From Nanobdellota archaeon (lineage in GTDB: Archaea; Nanobdellota; Nanobdellia; Pacearchaeales; GW2011-AR1), in NCBI GenBank assembly GCA_030704765.1, contig JAUYDD010000209.1, forward strand, positions 1 to 6,414: a stretch of DNA of 6,414 nt, given 5' to 3'. The notes beneath the pieces were generated by a model that had not been told where the DNA came from, made no database searches, and worked only from the letters and a program-made list of their open reading frames with translations. Numbering within the stretch: the stretch's first letter is position 1; every line of letters begins with the position of its first letter. A program made the translations under genes and the position numbers. Positions 1 through 5,397 of this stretch are shown one piece after another.

Positions 1-115
1 CCCTAAAGGTTTTTTGCCACAGCTAAAAAATCGCCTGCTGGCGAGTGTGGTTTGATTGGCCCTTGTTTTTAGGATGCTCAGAAATTAAAACAAACTAACA
101 TCCACATCTTAAAAG
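1..115. repeat. terminal direct repeat, left copy (probable circle overlap)
   Basis: Bases 1-115 are identical to 6300-6414, the last 115 bases of the window. The right edge at 115 cuts the 3' arm of a perfect hairpin (102-121). The left edge cuts a stem whose 5' arm is found only at 6280-6299. Repeat borders that ignore local structure fit an assembly overlap of a circular molecule (unit 6299 bp) better than a biological terminal repeat. A tandem array of the unit would give the same picture. Confidence 0.9.
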
Positions 116-186
116 ATGTGGTTTAATTTCTGACATTAACATCATAATCAGCAAAATCTTCGAACAAGAGGAAAAGATTGAGCATC
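73..186. other. structured domain B
   Basis: The outer stem gatgctca (73-80) pairs perfectly with tgagcatc (179-186). Inside it, 79-89 can pair with 122-132 (11 bp, overlapping the outer stem by two bases). That stem carries a perfect 8-bp hairpin at 102-121 with loop taaa (arms ccacatct and agatgtgg). A second inner hairpin joins 155-160 to 174-179. Confidence 0.6.
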
Positions 187-187
187 A

Positions 188-252
188 TCACCAAATCCCT
201 GACGGGATTTGTACCCACACCCAAAGGTATGGGTTTGTAGTGGATTTGGTGA
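188..252. other. structured domain C with two alternative folds
   Basis: The outer arms 188-198 and 242-252 are an 11-bp perfect match. The inner half of the 5' arm (193-199, aaatccc) can instead pair with 204-210 (gggattt) around loop tgac. Only the 188-192/248-252 part is compatible with that hairpin. A third hairpin, 213-221 with 226-234, has loop caaa and one C-A mismatch. Confidence 0.55.
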
Positions 253-258
253 ACTAGA

Positions 259-316
259 GCGAAAAAACAAAGCAGAAGCTTTGTCCATCACCTAAAGGTG
301 ATGGTTTATTTTTTGC
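259..316. other. structured domain D (three-way junction)
   Basis: The closing stem pairs 259-266 with 310-316, with one bulged G. It encloses two adjacent hairpins. One is 267-273 with 278-284 (acaaagc/gctttgt, loop agaa). The other is a perfect 8-bp hairpin, 285-292 with 297-304 (ccatcacc/ggtgatgg, loop taaa). Confidence 0.6.
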
Positions 317-356
317 CCAGATTAATTCGAGCTGAGTATAAGCGAGGCGAGAGTAA

Positions 357-382
357 TGTTAAGATATTAGGTTTACTTAACA
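357..382 (-). terminator. small hairpin after the sugar operon, possible terminator
   Basis: A 7-bp inverted repeat (tgttaag at 357-363, cttaaca at 376-382) lies 16 bases past the stop codon of the TIM-barrel gene, in an A/T-rich stretch. It is the first structure the operon transcript would meet. Archaea often stop at U-rich tracts without a hairpin, so a terminator role is only a possibility. Confidence 0.3.
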
Positions 383-397
383 GTAATTAAGAATTAT

Positions 398-1627
398 CTA
401 GCATCTATTGCTTTCTCTTCCTATGCCCTGAACAGGAAGCTTATAAGATGGCATAACTTCATTTTGCATAGTATACATATGTGCTGCTGCTTGATCAATT
501 CCCCTCATAAATCCAACTGAATGTTTCAACATATTTCCTACCATTTCTCTATCTTGAGTTCTTGCAGGAGGATATTCATGCTCAACAATCAAAGGTGTCT
601 TGCTTGGATCAATTGCTAGATATTCTCTTGCTGCAAGTTGATGGTCTAACCAGTCAACTGTTCTATTTTGTAAATAACCTAAAGGATCAGGTCTTGCTGT
701 TCCTGGTAATTCATGCATACAAGGCATTACTTTCCAAGCATTTCCCCACTGTCTTGTATCTGGATGAGGTTTTCCATCTATTCTATCTCCTCTTTCTATA
801 GGTTGTCCCCAATATCCCCAAGCAGCAATAGCTTTAGAATCAATTACTTGTCCTTTTACATGAAATCCATCAATTAAAAAATTATAACCTTGATCTTTAA
901 GATATTCAAAAACAGCTCTTGGACTTTGTCCAATTAAAATAGAATGCGAAGGGTCATAATGAATCCTGAATTGATCTCCAACACCATGTTTTTTAGCAAT
1001 TTTATGTAATGCAATCCATACTCCAGGAGTATAAGCAATATTATTTGCAGAACAATCTGTTGTATTCCAACCTGGCATTGGACATTGCTCTACTCTATAA
1101 ACTAATCCCCTATTTTTTGCTTGTTGTAATATAGGAATAAATCCTTCTTCAAAATCTCTTAAATTTTGATCCATATCATGGCTTTGATTTCTTCCAACAA
1201 AACCGCAGACTGCTTTAACTCCAAGCCACTGAGCTGCATTCATAATCCCTACCATAAAATCATATTTTTTTTGTCTTATTCCAAAATCTCCTGTTATCAT
1301 ATCATCAAAATAACCAATGTCTGAAATACCAACTTTATTTTCATCAAGAGCTTTTAGAACTCTTTGAGCTCTTGATGCATTAAAAGGTTCTCTTAAATCC
1401 AGATGATTTGCAACAGGGTCTAACAAAGCTTCAGGAGGGACATCTGCAACACTAGGATGTAATGCAGAAGATAGCTGAATGCAATCAACATTTAAATCTT
1501 TTGCAAAATCTATCCAATCTATTATTGCTTGATCAGGGTATTCATCCCTTACTTCTCTTGGTGTTAATTCTTGCAAAGCTGCAGTTAAAACACCTATTGG
1601 CATATATTTTGCTGAAAAGTCTGGCAT
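398..1627 (-). CDS. xylose-isomerase-like TIM-barrel protein (sugar isomerase/epimerase family)
   Basis: A predicted cytoplasmic (beta/alpha)8-barrel protein of about 409 residues in the AP endonuclease 2 / xylose-isomerase-like superfamily. These enzymes use a divalent metal to isomerise, epimerise or cleave sugars and related compounds. Four likely metal ligands occur in the expected order: Glu180 (VEQCP), Asp225 (HYDPSH), His256 (GFHVKG) and Glu349 (VEHEYP). The family is usually 270-350 residues. Here a long insert around residues 268-325, rich in Trp, Gly and Pro, probably covers the active site. I chose ATG at 1627, one base after the stop of the oxidoreductase gene, with GAGG 12 bases upstream. 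A TTG at 1639 would add four residues and overlap the upstream gene. Adjacency to a Gfo/Idh/MocA dehydrogenase suggests the two act in sequence on one sugar, inositol or glycoside. The substrate cannot be told. No signal peptide or membrane segment is seen. Confidence 0.85.
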   Translation of the reverse strand: MPDFSAKYMPIGVLTAALQELTPREVRDEYPDQAIIDWIDFAKDLNVDCIQLSSALHPSVADVPPEALLDPVANHLDLREPFNASRAQRVLKALDENKVGISDIGYFDDMITGDFGIRQKKYDFMVGIMNAAQWLGVKAVCGFVGRNQSHDMDQNLRDFEEGFIPILQQAKNRGLVYRVEQCPMPGWNTTDCSANNIAYTPGVWIALHKIAKKHGVGDQFRIHYDPSHSILIGQSPRAVFEYLKDQGYNFLIDGFHVKGQVIDSKAIAAWGYWGQPIERGDRIDGKPHPDTRQWGNAWKVMPCMHELPGTARPDPLGYLQNRTVDWLDHQLAAREYLAIDPSKTPLIVEHEYPPARTQDREMVGNMLKHSVGFMRGIDQAAAHMYTMQNEVMPSYKLPVQGIGRESNRC

Positions 1628-1628
1628 T

Positions 1629-2993
1629 TTATTTTCCAACCTCTTTTTTATAATTTTTTTGATTAGCGGCTGTTCGATAAATTGCTTTTAGGGTTTGCAT
1701 TACATGAAGAGCTTCTTGAGCTGTTGGTACAACAAATAAATCTTTTCTATTATCAGAAGATAATTCTTTTTGAGCAACTAATTGAGCATATAAAGCAAAT
1801 GCAAGTGCTTGTTTTCTATGCACATCTCTCCAACCTTCATCATGTTTTGAAGGAGTAAAGTATCTAAATGGAGGATTATTCATTGCTAATCCTTCTCTTA
1901 ACCACGGAGCAATATTTTTTAAGTATGTTAATGCACCAGGATCTCTTGTTATTGTTTCAGCTTTATTGCCATATCCATAAAGAACAAGGTCATTTGCATT
2001 ATCAGTATTAAATTCAAGACTTCCTTTATTTCCATAAGCTCTAACTCTTAACATATTTTTATGACCTGCATTTGTTTGAGATACTCTTAAATCAACTATT
2101 GCTCCATTATCTAATTCTAAAACAGCATCCATTACATCATCACCATGATATTGAGTATCTCCTCCAACAGGAATTCTTAATTCTTCTCCACCCTTTTGGA
2201 AAGTTCCTCCTCCAGCTGGAAGTTTCCTTTCTTTTACAACATTTTGTATATAAGCATTTCTAACTGTAACTACATTTCTACTTGTCATAAACTCTAAAGA
2301 ATCAACAGCATGATAAGCTATATCAACTAGTTTTCCTAAATTACCTAAATCATCATGACCTAATTCTCCTCCAATTCCTTTTAATGCTCTCCAATATGCA
2401 GGGCAATCAGGACCCATCCAATCTTGTTCATATTCTACTTGGCTACGAACCATATTTCCAATAACACCTTCCTGAATCATTTGTCTTGCTTCTAACATCA
2501 TGGTCCACATTCTATTTTGAGAAACAATTCCAATTTGTCCAGGATGTTTAGAATCTAATACAATTAATCCAATTGCACCTTCTAAACTATTTGCAGGAGG
2601 TTTTTCAACATAAACAAATCTTTTATCAGCATCCTCTGTTTTAAAAACAGCTTCTGCTTGAGGTGCATGAACATTATTTGGGCCTGAAATAACTGTTAAT
2701 TTATGAGTTTTCAAAAAGCGACTAAAAGTTGCTTGATCTTTAGTTACATCAAGATTTTCCATAAAAAAAGCATTAGGAACACCGTAAGTTCTAGCAACAT
2801 CAATAGCAACATCTCGTGCATCATAAACAGCTGCAACTGTTGCAATTCTGGGATTTGATTGTAAGTCTTCTGTATGATAAGGGCCCATCATACCTCCGCA
2901 ACCAGATATACCAACTCTTATTGGACTAAAAGAAAATGATTTTTGGGCATTAGTTGTTCTTATTTCTTCTTTTGCTATTATTGCATTAACCAT
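1629..2993 (-). CDS. Gfo/Idh/MocA-family NAD(P)-dependent oxidoreductase
   Basis: A cytoplasmic dehydrogenase of 454 residues that oxidises or reduces a hydroxyl group on a sugar, cyclitol or glycoside. The N-terminal Rossmann fold has the dinucleotide motif GISGCGGMMG (about residues 28-37). The family EKPP motif is at 130-133, where the Lys is normally catalytic. A DIAYH segment follows at 224-228, with the Asp and His in the usual catalytic positions. The C-terminal alpha/beta substrate domain runs to the end. The length is above the common 330-390, with about 23 extra residues before the fold and extra loops in the second domain. I prefer ATG at 2993 over TTG at 3002 because a TATA-like box is centred 25 bases upstream of the ATG, which implies a leaderless transcript. 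The TTG has AAGGA four bases before it and stays possible. The gene is first in a tight operon with the TIM-barrel gene. Codons are mostly A/T-ending and Arg is almost all AGA, yet the protein is not Lys-rich like the synthetase, which hints at an older transfer. Confidence 0.88.
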   Translation of the reverse strand: MVNAIIAKEEIRTTNAQKSFSFSPIRVGISGCGGMMGPYHTEDLQSNPRIATVAAVYDARDVAIDVARTYGVPNAFFMENLDVTKDQATFSRFLKTHKLTVISGPNNVHAPQAEAVFKTEDADKRFVYVEKPPANSLEGAIGLIVLDSKHPGQIGIVSQNRMWTMMLEARQMIQEGVIGNMVRSQVEYEQDWMGPDCPAYWRALKGIGGELGHDDLGNLGKLVDIAYHAVDSLEFMTSRNVVTVRNAYIQNVVKERKLPAGGGTFQKGGEELRIPVGGDTQYHGDDVMDAVLELDNGAIVDLRVSQTNAGHKNMLRVRAYGNKGSLEFNTDNANDLVLYGYGNKAETITRDPGALTYLKNIAPWLREGLAMNNPPFRYFTPSKHDEGWRDVHRKQALAFALYAQLVAQKELSSDNRKDLFVVPTAQEALHVMQTLKAIYRTAANQKNYKKEVGK

Positions 2994-3014
2994 TAAAACC
3001 AAAAAATCCTTGAC

Positions 3015-3022
3015 TTTATAAA
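3015..3022 (-). promoter_or_regulatory. TATA-like box of the sugar operon
   Basis: TTTATAAA is centred 25 bases upstream of the ATG at 2993. This is the distance expected between an archaeal TATA box and the transcription start, so the mRNA would begin at or near the start codon. The surroundings are very A/T-rich, which lowers certainty, but the spacing matches that of the nucleotidyltransferase promoter. Confidence 0.5.
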
Positions 3023-3093
3023 CATTATTACAAAAATATAATATATATTAATAACTGTTTATTTTAAAATACATTATTTAAAAGTATAAATAA
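3023..3093. other. A/T-rich spacer between the sugar operon and the Lrp remnant
   Basis: Almost pure A/T sequence with no ORF. It lies between the operon promoter and the broken end of the Lrp/AsnC fragment, so it probably holds the breakpoint where the regulator gene lost its 5' part. No clear transposon end or target duplication is visible. Confidence 0.4.
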
Positions 3094-3309
3094 AAAAGAA
3101 TTAATAATAATGTAAACTATTTTTACAAGCATATTGGAAATGAAAATTGGGACTTAGACATAGGTGTAGTAGTAAAAAATTCAACTGAACTTAGAAACTT
3201 TATAAATAAATTAAGAGAGGAATTTAGTGATATAATTAAAATACATGATATTTATTCTATTGTAGAATTATCAAAAGGAAATATTACTCCAGAGGGAGTT
3301 TTCAAATAA
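3094..3309 (+). pseudogene. Lrp/AsnC-family regulator, C-terminal remnant
   Basis: Reading the plus strand from 3094 gives an open frame ending in TAA at 3307-3309, with no ATG, GTG or TTG near its beginning and a stop just before it at 3091. The peptide includes HIGNENWDLDIGVVVK, then ELRNFINKLREEFSDIIKIHD and finally a KGN-P stretch. This is the pattern of the effector-binding/oligomerisation domain of archaeal Lrp/AsnC proteins: a glycine, an aromatic-D-hydrophobic strand, a helix, then an F-x-D-I-I strand and a conserved Lys near the end. The DNA-binding helix-turn-helix part is missing, so it cannot act as a regulator and probably is not translated. Its stop lies 6 bases from the end of the convergent 68-residue ORF. 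It is probably what remains of a chromosomal neighbour of the synthetase gene, cut when the sugar operon segment was joined. Identification is from pattern alone. Confidence 0.65.
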
Positions 3310-3315
3310 TCTATA

Positions 3316-3522
3316 CTAATTGTTCTCAATATAATTCATTTTATGAATTTCTTCTGCTCTATATACAGAAGAATGATCAAGCCCGCCTAAACATAGAAGT
3401 GTGTTTATTCCTTCTGAACATGCAACAGACTCAAGTCCTTCATCTTCTATTTGTCCCAATACACTATTACCCAAAGCTGAATAAAATTCTTTCAGAGCTT
3501 GAGAAATATGGACTAATGGCAT
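3316..3522 (-). CDS. small protein of unknown function, 68 residues
   Basis: I do not recognise this protein. The ATG at 3522 begins one base after the TAA of the glycyl-tRNA synthetase gene (TAA-A-ATG). That spacing suggests translational coupling and co-transcription. The same junction sequence joins the two sugar genes. The product is soluble in composition, with no membrane segment or signal peptide. It has a possible amphipathic helix at residues 5-20, a small Gly/Leu-rich middle with two Cys at about 35 and 44, and a charged end. The two Cys and two His are not arranged as a zinc finger. A GAGG lies about 15 bases before the ATG, which is rather far. It could be a real small partner of the synthetase, the start of a gene cut short together with the adjacent Lrp fragment, or a chance ORF. 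Confidence 0.45.
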   Translation of the reverse strand: MPLVHISQALKEFYSALGNSVLGQIEDEGLESVACSEGINTLLCLGGLDHSSVYRAEEIHKMNYIENN

Positions 3523-3523
3523 T

Positions 3524-5236
3524 TTATTCTTTCTTTTCCTCTGTTTCTTTAACTCTAGTTTTTACTATCTTGCCTGCTTTTCTAAATTCTATTTCATTAT
3601 TGATGAGTTTTCTTAATATATCCTTAAGGTCTTTTGTCTTGACCCTTATCTGCAAAGTAGTGTCTCTGTCTCTGATTGTTACATCTTTATTCAGAACAGA
3701 TTCTTCATCAACTGTTATGCAATAAGGGGTGCCTATTTCATCATTCCTGGAATATCTTCTTCCAATAGAACCTGATTTATCATAATTTATATTCCATTCT
3801 TTTCTTAGGTCTTTTACAATATCTTCAGCAATTTTATTGTATTCAGGATTTTTTATAATTGGAAACACAGCTGCTTTTACAGGAGCAAGTTTAGGATTTA
3901 ATTTTAAAACAATATTATCTCTTTTTTTATCATAATAATACGAATCAAATAAAAATACTAAAAATGCTCTTTCAACACCTAATGAAGGTTCTGATACTAC
4001 TTCAGGAAGTATTTTCTTTTTTGATTCTTCATCAAATAATTTAAGGTCCTTGTTTGAGTATTTTTCATGCTGTGTCAGGTCAAAATTTCCTCTGTCAGCA
4101 ATTCCTTGCAGTTCAGACCATCCGAACGGGAATTCATATTGCAGGTCCCAGGTATCAGTAGCATAATGGCTTCTTTCTTGACTTAAATGTTGCCTTATTC
4201 TGAACTTATTCATATTTGCACCAAGGGACATGAACCATTTAGTCTCTAAAGCTAAAAAATATCCATGCCAATGAAGTTTTATAATTCCTTGGTTCACTGC
4301 ATCCTTGACTTTCATCCTGACAGGCTCTTTTCCAGCTATTTGCATTTCTTCTGAATAGACATTTAATTCAAAATCTTCTATATCTTTGAAATAAGGGCAA
4401 TCTTTTCTTTTTTCAGGGTCTATAAAATACTCTATTTCCATTTGTTCAAACTCTCTGCATCTAAATAAAAAATCTCTTGGAGAAATCTCATTCCTAAAGG
4501 ATTTTCCTATCTGAGCAATGCCAAAAGGAAGCTTCAGTCTAGAGTTATCCTGTACTAATTTAAAATCAGCAAATATTAATTGAGCTGTCTCAGGCCTTAA
4601 ATATGCTAAAGAATTATCAGTGACAACAGGGCCTACATTTGTCCTGAACATCAAGTTGAAATCACTTATTACTTCATATTCTCCACCACATTCACAATTA
4701 ACCTTTCCAACTTCATTTTTATCTATTTTATTGGGTCTTTTACATTTCAAACACTTGACATATACATCTGTAAAACTATCAACATGGCCTGATGCTTTCC
4801 ACACTTTTGGATTAGTTATTATAGAACCATCAATTCCTGTAATATCATCTCTTTCATAAATATGAAACTTCCACCACTCTTTTTTTATATTATTTCTTAA
4901 TTCAACACCAATAGGTCCGAAATCCCAAAAACCAGAAAGTCCGCCATATATCTCTCCTGAAGGATAGACAAATCCTTTTCTTTTGCAGAAATTAGCTAGT
5001 TCGTCTATATTAATATCTTTTTTTTCTAGATTACTTATCTCTGGATTATTGATAGGCTCATCCAGAAGGTTGTTGTTTTTTATTTTTTCTTCTATTTCTT
5101 TTGCTTTTTTTTCAGCCTCTTCTTTGTTTTTTCCAAGATACGCAACTGTTTTGGATATAACTTTATTGCCTTCTCTTACACTTTTCCTTAAATAATAATA
5201 TTCCTTTCCTGATATGATCTTTTTTACAATGAACAT
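3524..5236 (-). CDS. glyS: glycyl-tRNA synthetase, single-chain alpha2 type
   Basis: Class II aminoacyl-tRNA synthetase that attaches glycine to tRNA-Gly using ATP in the cytoplasm. Residues 1-55 form a short add-on domain with a YYYLRKSVREGNK stretch, a pattern also seen at the start of some transposases and in DPANN synthetases. A Lys/Glu-rich linker follows. The catalytic domain holds the GGLSGFWDFGP region (98-108), zinc ligands C162, C165, C181 and C183, FNLMFRTNVGP (193-203) and YLRPETAQ (212-219). Motif 2 is FRNE (247-250) through FRCREFEQMEIEYF. Motif 3 is EPSLGVER (416-423). The anticodon-binding domain (about 450-545) has GRRYSRNDEIGTPYC and ends with a charged tail. At 570 residues it is complete, and all motifs look intact. 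The ATG at 5236 has AAGGAG six bases upstream, the clearest ribosome site in the window. Its leader can fold into competing structures. An essential gene on a molecule this small is unusual. Confidence 0.95.
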   Translation of the reverse strand: MFIVKKIISGKEYYYLRKSVREGNKVISKTVAYLGKNKEEAEKKAKEIEEKIKNNNLLDEPINNPEISNLEKKDINIDELANFCKRKGFVYPSGEIYGGLSGFWDFGPIGVELRNNIKKEWWKFHIYERDDITGIDGSIITNPKVWKASGHVDSFTDVYVKCLKCKRPNKIDKNEVGKVNCECGGEYEVISDFNLMFRTNVGPVVTDNSLAYLRPETAQLIFADFKLVQDNSRLKLPFGIAQIGKSFRNEISPRDFLFRCREFEQMEIEYFIDPEKRKDCPYFKDIEDFELNVYSEEMQIAGKEPVRMKVKDAVNQGIIKLHWHGYFLALETKWFMSLGANMNKFRIRQHLSQERSHYATDTWDLQYEFPFGWSELQGIADRGNFDLTQHEKYSNKDLKLFDEESKKKILPEVVSEPSLGVERAFLVFLFDSYYYDKKRDNIVLKLNPKLAPVKAAVFPIIKNPEYNKIAEDIVKDLRKEWNINYDKSGSIGRRYSRNDEIGTPYCITVDEESVLNKDVTIRDRDTTLQIRVKTKDLKDILRKLINNEIEFRKAGKIVKTRVKETEEKKE

Positions 5237-5310
5237 TTCTAACTCCTTGATTTTTGGGAGTTTGAAAGACAGAGAAAATCAACTCCCATGATTTTCTTTT
5301 CTCTGTATGA
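5237..5310 (-). promoter_or_regulatory. structured mRNA leader of the synthetase gene, candidate translational switch
   Basis: The predicted transcript begins near 5309. Four segments follow in mRNA order. Segment p is ACAGAGAAAA (5306-5297) plus TCA (5291-5289). Segment a is TGGGAGTT (5288-5281). Segment q is TGATTTTCTCTGT (5281-5269). Segment b is AACTCCCA (5262-5255), and it is followed by the ribosome site segment c, GGAGTT (5246-5241). Possible pairings are p:q (10+3 bp, with a 5-base bulge), a:b (8 bp) and b:c (6 bp). Forming p:q puts most of a into a 7-base loop and frees b to cover the ribosome site. Forming a:b breaks p:q and exposes the ribosome site. Segment a sits in an imperfect direct repeat of the ribosome-site region (AAAATCA followed by T or A, then GGGAGTT or GGAGTT). 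All pairings were read directly; the switching role is inference. Confidence 0.5.
5243..5248 (-). promoter_or_regulatory. ribosome binding site of the glycyl-tRNA synthetase gene
   Basis: AAGGAG, six bases before the ATG, fixes the start. Its GGAG core is part of GGAGTT (5246-5241), which is complementary to AACTCC at 5262-5257 in the same leader. The site can therefore be hidden in a 6-bp hairpin with a 10-base loop. Confidence 0.75.
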
Positions 5311-5329
5311 TTTAGGAACTACAAGAGAG

Positions 5330-5339
5330 TTTAAAAATA
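5330..5339 (-). promoter_or_regulatory. TATA-like box of the synthetase gene
   Basis: TATTTTTAAA, preceded by a purine-rich stretch (GTGAAAA) that could serve as the TFB recognition element. The archaeal spacing of about 25 bases puts the transcription start near 5309, just before the first hairpin arm of the leader. This gives a 5' leader of about 73 bases. Confidence 0.5.
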
Positions 5340-5365
5340 TTTTCACCATGCAATAACCTAAGCTA

Positions 5366-5397
5366 TAAAATACTAATAATAAAACATATTAATAAAT
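5366..5397 (-). terminator. U-rich tract after the nucleotidyltransferase gene, possible terminator
   Basis: Directly after the TAG stop the transcript would read through several runs of T separated by A. This resembles archaeal intrinsic terminators, which need U-tracts rather than a hairpin. It would separate this gene from the synthetase promoter that follows. Overall A/T richness makes the call weak. Confidence 0.3.

Larger units (their letters stand above)
1..345. other. hairpin-rich non-coding region (structured RNA or replication region)
   Basis: There is no plausible ORF on either strand, and the DNA is visibly richer in G and C than its flanks. Almost all of it can be folded into four consecutive multi-branch domains. 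Domain A spans the circle junction (6280-6299 plus 1-70). The others are B (73-186), C (188-252) and D (259-316). Domains B, C and D each carry a hairpin of 8-9 base pairs with a tetraloop of the form YAAA. I find no tRNA signature (no T-loop GTTCRA motif). I also see no convincing conserved RNase P, SRP RNA, hammerhead or group II domain V motif. The strand is unknown: it lies downstream of the sugar operon on the minus strand and, through the junction, upstream of the nucleotidyltransferase. It may be a novel non-coding RNA, or a single- or double-strand origin of a rolling-circle-type replicon. I cannot choose between these from the sequence alone. Confidence 0.6.

Noticed and set aside
150..190. 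GAGGAAAAG at 169-176 resembling the conserved GAGGAAAGUCC of RNase P RNA.
   Set aside because: The following bases do not continue the motif, the partner region (ACAGAA...GGCUUA) is not found in the expected place, and the match lies in the loop of a local hairpin.
1..345. CRISPR array or integron attC sites in the hairpin region.
   Set aside because: There are no regularly spaced identical repeats, and the hairpins differ in sequence and spacing. No attC core sites, cas genes or integrase are present.
562..801. Open frames on the plus strand within the sugar operon and the synthetase gene (for example 562-801, 2072-2263, 4620-4859, 4983-5195).
   Set aside because: They lie opposite well-supported genes, have Leu/Phe/Ser-rich low-complexity translations, and lack promoters or ribosome sites.
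379..3059. Imperfect inverted repeat around the sugar operon (379-396 versus the complement of 3042-3059, 14 of 18 matching), as possible ends of a mobile element.
   Set aside because: Both sites are nearly pure A/T, no target duplication is visible, and no transposase is present. The match is within what A/T-rich spacers give by chance.
3399..3725. Plus-strand frame of 108 residues with hydrophobic stretches, as a possible membrane protein.
   Set aside because: It overlaps the 3' end of the synthetase gene and the 68-residue ORF on the other strand. Its hydrophobicity is what the complement of Lys/Glu-rich coding DNA gives.
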